A DNA stretch of 16,998 nt, taken from assembly GCA_000375685.1 (NCBI GenBank), contig AQVQ01000021.1:1803-18800 (forward strand). Reading direction: 5' to 3'. Below, one piece after another: positions 7,146-14,436 of this stretch. The stretch is from a crenarchaeote SCGC AAA261-N23 (GTDB taxonomy: Archaea > Thermoproteota > Thermoprotei > Gearchaeales > Gearchaeaceae). Numbering within the stretch: position 1 is the stretch's first letter; every line of letters begins with the position of its first letter. The position numbers and the translations under genes are program-made. The notes below the pieces were generated by a model. That model was given only the letters and a program-made list of their open reading frames with translations, made no database searches and was not told the origin of the DNA.

Positions 7146-7424
7146 CTGACCTCCTCCTCACCCTAGAAGGTTGAGGGTTCCCTTTTAGAGTAGCTCAAAG
7201 GTTTCCAGCATTGATTCGTGGCTACATATCTCATTTGCTGGACAGTCGGGAGGATCAGAGCTTCCCCCATTTTATCTGGTTTAAATAAACCTTCATATAA
7301 AGGGTGGCCAGCCCTGTATCTGGATTCTATTAAGAATCCTTCATTCAATAATTGCAACGCTGAATGCTCCTTCCTAAGTCCCATAAAGCCCTCTATCGAG
7401 CTCAAGAGGAGCGTCGTTGAGTTT
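7146..7424 (-). ncRNA. Candidate TnpB-type omega (right-end) RNA with its own promoter
   Basis: Predicted from structure, not from a known family match. A TATA box CTTAAATATT on the minus strand (7446-7455) would start RNA at about 7424. Downstream hairpins: 7407-7412/7366-7371 (GCTCCT/AGGAGC), enclosing 7398-7403/7386-7391; 7334-7339/7322-7327 (perfect 6 bp); 7286-7291/7278-7283 (perfect 6 bp, 2-nt loop); and the terminal hairpin 7169-7176/7156-7163. Copy A keeps the first three and has a matching hairpin at the fourth position with different paired bases. In omega RNAs the guide lies directly 3' of the right end, which here would begin at about 7145 and run leftward. Without a nearby TnpB the RNA would need a protein encoded elsewhere. 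Confidence 0.45.
7163..7405 (-). pseudogene. TnpB C-terminal tail remnant
   Basis: An open frame of 80 codons from a TTG; it also runs open a little upstream. The tail reads MGEALILPTVQQMRYVATNQ and ends KREPSTF-stop. The pattern MGxxLxxPTxxQMxxVxxNxxxxP is, from memory, the unstructured tail of many archaeal TnpB (OrfB) proteins, lying after the zinc finger and overlapping the omega-RNA. No RuvC residues or zinc-finger cysteines precede it, so this is not a working nuclease. Copy A has the same tail with a frameshift. A real small protein is unlikely; conservation is better explained by the RNA or element end. Confidence 0.55.
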
Positions 7425-7499
7425 CCTAAGAATTTTTATAAAATTAATATTTAAGCCTTTTCATCCCCGCCATAAAGGACGAGACTTTCATTTATGTAA

Positions 7500-7564
7500 A
7501 AAGGAGAAATTACTACATCGATTGCCATAAATAAAGCTACTAAAGCAATAATCTTAGATCTATT
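7500..7564 (-). pseudogene. thiW: thiW-like N-terminal relic interrupted by mini-element B
   Basis: On the minus strand, starting 23 bp after the PurM-like gene, the frame reads NRSKIIALVALFMAIDVV followed by ISPFL, then runs into the element. This parallels the start of the other thiW fragment (8752-8940), NRSRKVAFAALLIAAGVE followed by ISPF. There is no start codon in frame (a stop precedes NRS), and everything after ISPF is replaced by copy B, which begins right after the TTAC that encodes part of F-L. ThiW is the substrate-binding membrane subunit of an ECF transporter for a thiamine precursor, so this copy is dead. Confidence 0.6.
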
Positions 7565-7587
7565 TTATCTGGAATAATTCTATTTAT

Positions 7588-8673
7588 TCACCTCTTTGGA
7601 GACCCGAGAATCTCTAAAGTTTTAAAGAACATTGGCCAGAATGGATCTTCTTTTGGTCTTTCTAAAATCTCTTCATTATCTTCAGTAACTAGAATCACTT
7701 TACCTTTATCATCAGAAACTTCACCTATGACTTGTGCATCGATACCTTTATCTGCTAAAATTTTTAATGCTTCTTCAACTTTCCATGGCTTTATTGTAGC
7801 TATAAGTGTACCCTCACTTATAGCTGCATAAGGATCTGCTTCAACTCCCGTTAATTGTGAAAAAGCATTAATGATCTTTTTAACATCTTCTCTTATGAAA
7901 AGATTTTCTTTATAGATTTTTATTCCAACGTTGCTAGCATTAACTATATCGTATAATGCACCCCAAACACCATATTCTGTTGCATCATGCATTGATGTAA
8001 CACCTGTTCTTAATCCTATTTTTGCTAGTGTTAACGCATCATCAACCACGCTCTGTAAATAGAAAATATCGCTTGCTTTACGAGCAAATTCTTTACCAAA
8101 ACGTTCTTCTATGAGACGTGGGAACATTACAGATAAAATGCCTGCTGCTTCAATGGCTGGTCCTTTGGTCATCACTACTTTATCACCAGGTTTAGCCATT
8201 TCCGTAGTAACATACCCGTCTTTGGGGGCTATTGCGAACATGGTAGCACCGCCAATCATAGGATAATCGATTCCAGCATACTTACCTGTATGTCCAGTTA
8301 CAATTGATATGCCCAATTTTTTACATTCCTTATGAATACCTAACCATAAGTTTGTAAATTCATCTTTTGTCATTGATTGCGGGAGATTAAGATCAATTGC
8401 TAAATATTTTGGTGCTACACCAGAATTAGAAATATCACTTGCAAGTATGTGAACAGCAAACCATGCGCTTCTATCCCAACCATATTCAGGAACTACAAAA
8501 ACTGGATCACTCTTTATAATTAAGACCTCTTTTTCATTTAATTCAATTACACCAAAATCTACACCATGTTTTGGCTTAACAATAACTTTTGAATCATAGG
8601 CACCTAAATTTGGATAAATTACACTATCAAATATATCCGAAGAAAGCTTCCCAAGTCTAGGCAATTCACCCAT
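7588..8673 (-). CDS. PurM/AIR-synthase-like ATP-dependent enzyme of unknown substrate
   Basis: A 361-residue protein of the PurM/SelD/HypE/ThiL superfamily, which makes activated phosphate or thio intermediates from ATP. Visible: an Asp in IIKSDPVFV (D56), the conserved helix ILASDISNSGV (about 76-86) matching 'SDixAmGa' of the family, VTGHTGKY (125-132), the domain-linking KPGDKVVMTKG and the C-terminal half with ISEGTLIATI. It lacks the C-terminal Cys of HypE and the usual thiamine-phosphate-kinase motifs, so it belongs to one of the uncharacterised AIR-synthase-related groups. Its neighbours are two thiW relics on the same strand and thiDN on the other side, which suggests, but does not prove, a role in thiamine supply. 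The ATG at 8673 follows a TATA-like box near 8697-8710. Confidence 0.8.
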   Translation of the reverse strand: MGELPRLGKLSSDIFDSVIYPNLGAYDSKVIVKPKHGVDFGVIELNEKEVLIIKSDPVFVVPEYGWDRSAWFAVHILASDISNSGVAPKYLAIDLNLPQSMTKDEFTNLWLGIHKECKKLGISIVTGHTGKYAGIDYPMIGGATMFAIAPKDGYVTTEMAKPGDKVVMTKGPAIEAAGILSVMFPRLIEERFGKEFARKASDIFYLQSVVDDALTLAKIGLRTGVTSMHDATEYGVWGALYDIVNASNVGIKIYKENLFIREDVKKIINAFSQLTGVEADPYAAISEGTLIATIKPWKVEEALKILADKGIDAQVIGEVSDDKGKVILVTEDNEEILERPKEDPFWPMFFKTLEILGSPKR

Positions 8674-8739
8674 TTTATTAATGCATTATTAAGTTACTTA
8701 TAATAATAAATGCATCTTCCAATTTCAAAGTTGTTGAAA
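8674..8739. promoter_or_regulatory. Promoter of the PurM-like gene with a 7-bp inverted repeat
   Basis: Read on the minus strand, the A+T-rich box around 8697-8710 is about 30 nt before the ATG at 8673. It is enclosed by ATGCATT (8681-8687) and AATGCAT (8709-8715), a perfect 7-bp inverted repeat with a 21-bp spacer that could be a repressor site covering the TATA box. The same stretch resembles the thiDN upstream region. Confidence 0.45.
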
Positions 8740-8762
8740 ATGAAAAAACTCCTATTGCCAAA
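8685..8762 (+). repeat. Partial duplicate of the thiDN promoter and start (direct repeat 1)
   Basis: This stretch lines up with 8941-9030 in the same orientation: AAGTTACTTATAATA versus AAGTTATTTATAATA, then TTGTTGAAAATGAA in both, then CTCCTATTGC versus TTCCTATTGC. The part in between is diverged and differs in length. The copied ATG is at 8740-8742, but a 4-nt gap puts the following codons out of frame and a stop follows after nine codons. It is best read as the 5' stump of a second thiD. Confidence 0.6.
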
Positions 8763-8940
8763 GCAATAAAAGCCCCCAAATAAGACCCAACAATATACCG
8801 GCTAATACATTTATTGCATGTTGTATTGGATTTACTAAACTAGGTCTTACAGGAAAGAATGTGAAGGGAGAAATTTCCACACCTGCTGCTATAAGAAGAG
8901 CTGCAAAAGCTACTTTCCTTGACCTATTTTCATTTAACAC
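8752..8940 (-). pseudogene. thiW: Truncated thiW (ECF transporter S component)
   Basis: A 62-codon frame from a GTG at 8940. It reads RKVAFAALLIAAGVEISPF, then NPIQHAINVLAGILLG, which matches the N-terminal third of ThiW, the membrane substrate-binding subunit for the thiazole precursor of thiamine. ThiW proteins are usually about 150-170 residues with five or six helices; here the frame ends about one helix after the INVLAG motif, where sequence resembling the start of thiD in the opposite orientation begins (near 8760). I take it as a 5' fragment left by a deletion. It still has a promoter-like region (8941-8975, minus strand) and may be transcribed, but a functional transporter is not expected. 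Confidence 0.7.
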
Positions 8941-9002
8941 GCTTCTATAAGTTATTTATAATACTTTTATAATATGCTTTGTTCATTTTGTGTTTGTTGA
9001 AA
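8941..9002. promoter_or_regulatory. Divergent promoter thiW remnant / thiDN
   Basis: A 62-bp region with near-symmetric A+T boxes: TTATTTATAATA (8952-8963) and CTTTTATAATAT (8964-8975). For thiDN the second is centred about 34 nt before the ATG at 9003, giving a leader of roughly 9 nt; on the minus strand it would give a leaderless thiW transcript starting near 8942. A TPP riboswitch cannot fit in such a short leader. Confidence 0.5.
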
Positions 9003-10388
9003 ATGAATAAAAAAATTCCTATTGCAATGACAATCGCTGGAAGTGATTCTGTTGGAGGTGCTGGAATACAAGCTGATTTGAAAACCTTTGCTTCTCTAGG
9101 TGTTCATGGAACTACAGCAATTACCGCTATTACTGCTCAAAACACATTTACAGTTACAGCTATTCAAGAAATTCTACCTGAGATTGTAGTTAAACAAATA
9201 GAAGCTGTATATTCAGATACAGGAATAGATGCTGCAAAAACTGGAATGCTAAGTAGCAAAGAAATAATAGAATCTGTTAGCAGAGCGATAAAAAATTACT
9301 CAATACCTTTGGTTGTTGATCCTGTCATGGTTGCAAAGAGCGGAGCTAGGCTTCTAAAGGAGAATGCTGTAGAATCTTTAATCAGAAACTTACTCCCCTT
9401 GGCATGGGTTGTAACCCCTAATATTCCTGAAGCTGAGATAATCGCTGGAATGAAAATAAAGAATTTGGAAGATATGAAGAAGGCTGCTGAAATAATATCT
9501 AAAAGAACTGGAGCTTTATCGATAGTCTTAAAGGGTGGACATTTGGAAAGCGAGAAAGTAATTGATGTTGTATATTATGAAGGAAAAATAATAACTCTTG
9601 AAGATGAGAGAATTCAAACTAAAAACACTCACGGGACAGGCTGTAGCTTTTCAGCTGCAATAGCTGCTGAAATAGCAAAGGGAAATGATATAATTAATTC
9701 AATAAAGAAAGCAAAGGAATTCATAAATTATGCAATTAAATACTCTTTGCCTATAGGAAAAGGACATGGGCCTGTAAATCCTGTTGCATGGCTTGAAATA
9801 AAAGCTGAAAAGAACCTAGTGATAGAAAATTTAATGGAGGCGGTAAAAATTCTTGAATCCAACGAAGATATCGCTGAGCTTATTCCTGAAGTTCAAATGA
9901 ACATAGGAATGGCTATCAAGAACATTTATGCAAGAGGCCTAAACGATGTAGCTGCTATTCCAGGAAGAATAGTTAGAATAGGGAAAAGGGTAAAGGCATC
10001 ATACTATCCTGAATTTGGTGCATCATCGCATATTGCAAGGGCAATTTTGAAAGTAATGGAATTTGATGAAAATTTTAGATCAGCTGCGAATATAAAATAC
10101 GATGAAGATGTAATAGAAGCTATTAAATTATTAGGTTTCTCAATGTCTTACTATGACAGAAAAGAGGAACCCGAGGAAATAAAAACAAAAGAAGGGGCTA
10201 CTATACCTTGGGGTGTTGAAGTAGCGATAAAAAGAATAGGGAAGGTTCCTGACGTAATAATAGATAAAGGAGATTTTGGAAAAGAAGGAGCTATAAAAGT
10301 TTTTGGTTATAATGCTGTTGATGTTGCAAATAAGTTAATTAAGATAGCTAAAAAATACAGAGAAATTAAATCTTCTAAATCTAAATAA
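9003..10388 (+). CDS. thiDN: Bifunctional HMP-phosphate kinase / thiamine-phosphate synthase ThiDN
   Basis: A 461-residue fusion enzyme of thiamine biosynthesis. The N-terminal ThiD domain (1 to about 260) phosphorylates hydroxymethylpyrimidine and its phosphate: AGSDSVGGAGIQADLK at 12-27, the VDPVMVAKSG substrate loop, and THGTGCSFSAA (209-219) with the anion hole. The C-terminal ThiN domain (about 275-461) replaces ThiE and couples the pyrimidine to the thiazole: VQMNIGMAI, IPGRIVRIGKRVKA, FGASSHIARAIL and the GYNAVDVANKL end are seen. This fusion is common in archaea. An in-frame TTG at 8979 would add eight residues, but the ATG at 9003 fits the family start (MNKKIPIAMTIAGSD) and the TATA spacing. 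The 3' end overlaps the convergent lysA by 8 bp. Confidence 0.93.
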   Translation: MNKKIPIAMTIAGSDSVGGAGIQADLKTFASLGVHGTTAITAITAQNTFTVTAIQEILPEIVVKQIEAVYSDTGIDAAKTGMLSSKEIIESVSRAIKNYSIPLVVDPVMVAKSGARLLKENAVESLIRNLLPLAWVVTPNIPEAEIIAGMKIKNLEDMKKAAEIISKRTGALSIVLKGGHLESEKVIDVVYYEGKIITLEDERIQTKNTHGTGCSFSAAIAAEIAKGNDIINSIKKAKEFINYAIKYSLPIGKGHGPVNPVAWLEIKAEKNLVIENLMEAVKILESNEDIAELIPEVQMNIGMAIKNIYARGLNDVAAIPGRIVRIGKRVKASYYPEFGASSHIARAILKVMEFDENFRSAANIKYDEDVIEAIKLLGFSMSYYDRKEEPEEIKTKEGATIPWGVEVAIKRIGKVPDVIIDKGDFGKEGAIKVFGYNAVDVANKLIKIAKKYREIKSSKSK

Positions 10389-11670
10389 TTTCCTCCATAA
10401 CTATCCTTTTATTATAAACATCTTCGTAGATTGTTAACCTTGACTTGTATATAACAACTTCCTTGGGAAGCTTTCTCATATTATATCTTGAAGCCATAAC
10501 ATAACCATAGGCACCTGCATTGTGAATCGCAAGAATATCATCCTCTTTAGGCATGGGAATCTCCCTTCTAACAGCAAATACATCTCCAGTCTCACATAAG
10601 TTTCCCACTATCGTAACTGACTTCTTATCATTCCCATTTACGTTATCGCAGTTTATTATTTCATGGTATGATCCGTATAAGACAGGTCTTATTAAATGAT
10701 TGAAACCGCTGTCAACCCCAACTATTATATCTCCATATCTTTCCTTTATATCCACAACTTTTACAACAAGTATTCCTGCATCACCAACCAAGTATCTCCC
10801 AGGCTCAAAAGCAACATTTTGAACATCATAATTTTCTTCATTTAGAATCTCAGATAAGCCTTTTGAATACGTTTCTATAGGAAAATCGCTCTCTTTTTCC
10901 GAATATCTTATCCCTGGCCCTCCGCCAAAGTTAATGAATTCTAATTTATCACTTATCATATTTTCAACTTCTTTAGCTTGCTTTACTAATATTCTTGATG
11001 CTTGGAGAAATTCCTTTACTTCTTCTTCGGTTTTCCAATTAGAACCGACATGCATATGTATACCTACAATTTTGAGATCTTCTTCCTTAGCTATATTAAC
11101 AGCATTTTTAATTTGATCCAATGGAATTGAAAACTTGATTGGAACATTATGAGCTTCTTTTCCAGCTGTTATTGTCCTCCAACTATGTCCTACACCTGAT
11201 ATTCCAGGATCTATCCTTAAGGATATCGGAATATCTTTTCTTATCTTTGATATTTTCTTTATTTGCGAAATCGAATCAACATTGACTCTAACACCCAATC
11301 CTAATACCTTCTTTAAATCTTCAGTTGGAACACTTACTCCAGTAAAAAGAATTCTTTCAGGAGAGAATCCGTTTTCTATAGCGTATTCAACTTCTTCAGG
11401 AGATACGCAATCAAGCCATGACCCTTCATATCTCAATGCTTCAAGTATCTTAGGATTATTGTTTGCTTTCATTGAATAATGTATTCTAACAGTTTGTGGA
11501 ATATACCTCTTTAAAGCTCTAAAAAAGAATCTGAACTTTTCAGCAACTCTATTTGCATTGTAAATAAATAAAGGTGTTCCAAATCTCCTAGCAATCTCAG
11601 AAACCTGTATGTTAGCTATGTATAATTTGTTATCCACTATGCTTAAATGATCTTTTATTTCCCACCACAT
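10381..11670 (-). CDS. lysA: Diaminopimelate decarboxylase
   Basis: A 429-residue PLP enzyme of fold type III that decarboxylates meso-diaminopimelate to L-lysine, the last step of the pathway. The PLP lysine is K68 in YSMKANNNP; H207 in HMHVGSNWK, the glycine loop GGGPG (249-253), EPGRYLVGDAG (289-299) and C359-E-T-G-D (usually CESGD or similar) line the active site in the expected order. Length is normal. It is the last gene of the dap operon, 1 bp after dapF, with no Shine-Dalgarno sequence visible. Its stop lies within the end of the convergent thiDN gene, so the two transcripts must overlap or end inside each other. Confidence 0.93.
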   Translation of the reverse strand: MWWEIKDHLSIVDNKLYIANIQVSEIARRFGTPLFIYNANRVAEKFRFFFRALKRYIPQTVRIHYSMKANNNPKILEALRYEGSWLDCVSPEEVEYAIENGFSPERILFTGVSVPTEDLKKVLGLGVRVNVDSISQIKKISKIRKDIPISLRIDPGISGVGHSWRTITAGKEAHNVPIKFSIPLDQIKNAVNIAKEEDLKIVGIHMHVGSNWKTEEEVKEFLQASRILVKQAKEVENMISDKLEFINFGGGPGIRYSEKESDFPIETYSKGLSEILNEENYDVQNVAFEPGRYLVGDAGILVVKVVDIKERYGDIIVGVDSGFNHLIRPVLYGSYHEIINCDNVNGNDKKSVTIVGNLCETGDVFAVRREIPMPKEDDILAIHNAGAYGYVMASRYNMRKLPKEVVIYKSRLTIYEDVYNKRIVMEEII

Positions 11671-11671
11671 T

Positions 11672-12481
11672 TTAAGGATTTATATAAGCTATCCCTTCAA
11701 GAATTTTTTCAGCTTTGCCAAATATTTCTATATTATCTTCTTCATCTATTTTTACGTTAATTTTTCCTCCTGGCATTTCAACAACTACATTATTACCAAC
11801 TTTATTTAATTTATACAAGGCAAATGCTGAAGCCGAAGCTCCAGTACCAGAAGAAAGAGTGGCACCAGCACCTCTTTCCCATATATAGGAAATTATTTTA
11901 TTTTCCTCTTCGACATAAACAAATTCCACATTAGTTCTATTTGGAAAGGCTTCATGATTCTCTATTAAACTTCCTATTTCGTTAAGCATACTTTTTGCTT
12001 CTTCTTTACTCTTGCACATGATAACAAAGTGAGGATTACCTAATGATATCTTACATCCCTTTATAACCCGCTTGGCGACATTTATTTCAATTTCTCCTAA
12101 AAATACTCCTTTTCCTAAATTGATCTGAACTGAACCATCCTTTAGAATTTTAACCTTAGCGATTTTTCCTCCTTTATTTCCACCCACTTCCACATAGTCT
12201 TCTTCTTTTAAAATTCCTTTTGAATTCAAGTAGGTGGCAAATATTCTAAGTCCATTTCCTGAGATTTCCGCTTCACTTCCATCTGGATTAAAAACCCTCA
12301 TTCTGGCTTTTGCAATATTACTTTTGTTGAATACTAAGATGCCATCAGAACCTATTCCAAAACTTTTATCTGATAATATTATCGCAATTCTTGAATACAA
12401 ATTTTCTAAATTCCTTTCCAAATCTTCGATAACAATATAGCTATTGCCTTGTGCGTGAAACTTAACTACTTTTATTTCCAT
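11672..12481 (-). CDS. dapF: DapF-like diaminopimelate epimerase lacking both catalytic cysteines
   Basis: A 269-residue member of the DapF family, which interconverts LL- and meso-diaminopimelate using a pair of cysteines as base and acid. The family pattern is otherwise well kept: FHAQGNSY (8-15), NPDGSE (65-70), GNPHFV (148-153), NRTNVEFV (181-188) and WERGAGAT (201-208). But the first Cys site reads I-S74-G-N-G where C-G-N-G is normal, and the second reads S210-S211-G-T-G where C-G-T-G is normal. Codons are TCA and TCT, so this is not one sequencing slip. It sits in an otherwise complete lysine operon, overlapping the aminotransferase gene by 10 bp. Either serines do the job, or another route supplies meso-DAP, or the protein does something else. 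Confidence 0.87.
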   Translation of the reverse strand: MEIKVVKFHAQGNSYIVIEDLERNLENLYSRIAIILSDKSFGIGSDGILVFNKSNIAKARMRVFNPDGSEAEISGNGLRIFATYLNSKGILKEEDYVEVGGNKGGKIAKVKILKDGSVQINLGKGVFLGEIEINVAKRVIKGCKISLGNPHFVIMCKSKEEAKSMLNEIGSLIENHEAFPNRTNVEFVYVEEENKIISYIWERGAGATLSSGTGASASAFALYKLNKVGNNVVVEMPGGKINVKIDEEDNIEIFGKAEKILEGIAYINP

Positions 12482-13656
12482 GGATTCTTAAGGAGTAATT
12501 CAGAAGCCAATTGGATATCTTCAACGCTAGGTACCAATGCAAATCTTACATAAGAATTTAGCGTCTCTTCTGGATCAAGACTGAGCATTTTGCTTGGTGT
12601 GACATTTATTCCAATCCTTTTCTCTTTATCCAGTTCAAGCAAATTCTTCGATGTTTCCATTGTATTCTCGGATAGTCTTGCCCAAACATAAAAAGTTGAT
12701 TCAGCGTAATATTTTATATTTAATTCTTTTAGAGATTTAATCAGTATATCATGCTTCATTCTGTAAAGTTCTCTATTATCTTCAACATGTTTTTCATCAC
12801 TTAAAGCTGCAATAGCAGCTTCCTGAATTGAATTTGGAATTCCCGAATCTATTTGCATTTTTAACATTCTAAAATATTTTATTATCTCTTTATCGCCATA
12901 TACAAAACCAACTCTTAGACCAGTGGCATTGCTTCTTTTTGATAGTGAATTAAAAACTACGATGTTCTTGTAGTCATCTGTTACGTTTAATATTGAGATT
13001 GGCTTTTCATCAAAATATATCTCACAATAGCATTCATCCGATGCTAATATTATATCGTATTCATTGGAAATCTCTACCAATTCTTCATAAATTTTTCTTG
13101 TTGCCAACTTAGAAGTTGGATTATTTGGATAGTTTAAATAAATTAACTTTACGTTCCTGTTTTCTTTAATTAGCTTTTTTATTTCTTCAGGATCTGGAAG
13201 GAAGTCATTTTCCTCTTTAAGTTTATAATAAACTGGTCTCCCCCCAGCGAAAACTGTACCGGCCTTATAAGGTGGATATCCTATAGATGGAATCAAAGCT
13301 TCATCGCCATCATTAAGAAATGCCATGGGAAAGTGGAATATAGCTTCCTTTGCACCAGCAGTTATTGTAATTTGTTCTTCAGGATCCATGTAAACATTAA
13401 ACCTTCTTTTTATCCATTCTGAACATTTCTCTCTTAAATCTTTCATTCCAATATATGAAGGATAACCTGATCTTGCATGCTTTACAGCTCCCTCCTGTAA
13501 AGCTTTTATCGCTCCTTCATAAAGAGGTTCTGTAGGATCGCCTACACCGAAATCAATTATTTTGAAACCTTTCTTTACAGCTATTTCCTTTGCTCTATCA
13601 ATTTCGTAGAATGCATATGTAGTAAACTGCTTCAATTTATTGGAAGGAATTACCAT
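12472..13656 (-). CDS. PLP aminotransferase, probable LL-diaminopimelate aminotransferase
   Basis: A 394-residue class I/II (fold type I) aminotransferase. Landmarks: ITAGAKEAI (98-106) that binds the PLP phosphate, YPNNPTSK with N178, ASDECYCEIYFD with D207 and Y210, the PLP lysine K240 in SLSKRSNATGLRVG, and R-F-A-L near residue 375 for the substrate carboxylate. SLSKRSN is typical of DapC and the direct LL-DAP aminotransferases. The operon has dapA and dapB before it and dapF and lysA after it but no succinylase or desuccinylase gene, so the direct amination of tetrahydrodipicolinate is the simplest reading. A succinyl-DAP aminotransferase cannot be excluded, since dapD and dapE could lie elsewhere. 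It follows dapB after 21 bp. Confidence 0.85.
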   Translation of the reverse strand: MVIPSNKLKQFTTYAFYEIDRAKEIAVKKGFKIIDFGVGDPTEPLYEGAIKALQEGAVKHARSGYPSYIGMKDLREKCSEWIKRRFNVYMDPEEQITITAGAKEAIFHFPMAFLNDGDEALIPSIGYPPYKAGTVFAGGRPVYYKLKEENDFLPDPEEIKKLIKENRNVKLIYLNYPNNPTSKLATRKIYEELVEISNEYDIILASDECYCEIYFDEKPISILNVTDDYKNIVVFNSLSKRSNATGLRVGFVYGDKEIIKYFRMLKMQIDSGIPNSIQEAAIAALSDEKHVEDNRELYRMKHDILIKSLKELNIKYYAESTFYVWARLSENTMETSKNLLELDKEKRIGINVTPSKMLSLDPEETLNSYVRFALVPSVEDIQLASELLLKNPWK

Positions 13657-13677
13657 AAACTAAAACAATATTGTAAC

Positions 13678-14436
13678 TTAAAAATAAGATTTTGATATAA
13701 TCTCATCGAAAACATCGTTAAAGTTATAGATACCTTTCCTTTCCATAATCCACTTTGCAGCCAATATTGCACCCTTTGCAAATCCTTTCCTACTTTTAGC
13801 ATTATGTGTAAGTTCTATGGTTTCATATTCACTATCAAAACCAACTAAATGGAAACCAGCTCTAAATCCTGCTCTTAAAGATACAACATGAAGTTCTTCT
13901 GGTTCAATTTTTCTATCTAATTTTTCATATTGAAGCTTTTTCTTATTGGGAAAATTATTAAGGACAATTTTTGCAATTTCTTTGGCTGTCCCTGAAGGGG
14001 AATCTACTTTCATTCTATGGTGCATTTCAAAAACATACGGATCAAAGTCTTCAATCCTACCCAATAATGAAGAAGCATAATTTACGATTTTGAAGAAAAC
14101 GTTAGCTCCTATAGAGAAATTGGAACCGTAAACTAAGCCAATATTATTTTCTTTTACTATCTCTGAAACTATATTTAGCTTATCATACCAGCCAGTTGTT
14201 CCAACAACCATGTTTACTTTGTTTTTTGCCACAAGCTTAACATTGTTTACTACTGCATCAGGTCTTGTGAAATCAATAGCTACATCTGCGTCTTTTAAAG
14301 CTTCTTCATCGATTTTTCTATGCGTAGCTTCAGGATCTGAAGGATCGATTATTGAAACAACTTTTATGTTAAATTCATTTGCTACACTCTTTACCTCTCT
14401 TCCCATTCTGCCATATCCAATCAATGAAATTTTCAT
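13678..14436 (-). CDS. dapB: 4-hydroxy-tetrahydrodipicolinate reductase
   Basis: A 252-residue NAD(P)H-dependent reductase, second enzyme of the diaminopimelate pathway. The Rossmann motif GYGRMG is at 7-12; DFTRPDA (55-61) and GTTGW (79-83) follow; GSNFSIGANVFFK (104-116) and EMHHRMKVDSPSGTAK (137-152) form the substrate site with H139/H140, the catalytic K143 and SGT (148-150). Length is usual for the family. Its ATG overlaps the dapA stop (ATGA), implying coupled translation within the lysine operon. Confidence 0.94.
   Translation of the reverse strand: MKISLIGYGRMGREVKSVANEFNIKVVSIIDPSDPEATHRKIDEEALKDADVAIDFTRPDAVVNNVKLVAKNKVNMVVGTTGWYDKLNIVSEIVKENNIGLVYGSNFSIGANVFFKIVNYASSLLGRIEDFDPYVFEMHHRMKVDSPSGTAKEIAKIVLNNFPNKKKLQYEKLDRKIEPEELHVVSLRAGFRAGFHLVGFDSEYETIELTHNAKSRKGFAKGAILAAKWIMERKGIYNFNDVFDEIISKSYF

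Larger units (their letters stand above)
7146..7495 (-). mobile_element. IS605/TnpB-derived mini-element, copy B
   Basis: A roughly 350-bp unit, read on the minus strand. It begins right after TTAC (plus-strand GTAA at 7496-7499), where thiW-like coding sequence breaks off. It contains a short left-end palindrome (7469-7472/7477-7480), a TATA box (7446-7455), a structured region with a TnpB-like C-terminal tail, and a terminal hairpin with arms CCTCAACC and GGGTGAGG (7169-7176/7156-7163) followed by GGAGGAGGTCAG. From memory, that order (tail ending REPST-F-stop inside a hairpin, then a G-rich stretch and GTCAG) is what archaeal IS605/IS607 right ends look like. The RuvC and zinc-finger parts of TnpB and any TnpA are absent. 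The right end near 7146 is inferred from the motif, because copy A is truncated by the window before that point. Confidence 0.6.

Noticed and set aside
6979..7161. Open frame of 60 codons on the minus strand after the copy B right end, and a CRRCG zinc-finger-like string in another frame
   Set aside because: Composition is repetitive (it includes the 14-bp tandem duplication), there is no recognisable domain, and the cysteine string is interrupted by stops on both sides.
7218..7454. Plus-strand frame of 78 codons across mini-element B
   Set aside because: It is antisense to the TnpB-like tail, whose minus-strand motifs, promoter and hairpins explain the region better.
8710..8795. A third-frame continuation of the thiW fragment reading GAFIALAIGVFSFSTT
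   Set aside because: It looks like a ThiW helix after a frameshift, but the same bases align with the reverse complement of the thiDN start, so the resemblance is probably from hydrophobic composition.
10934..11116. Plus-strand frames inside lysA, dapF, dapB and dapA (also 11282-11479, 12234-12440, 14210-14563, 14695-14877)
   Set aside because: Antisense shadows of well-supported genes with no motifs of their own.
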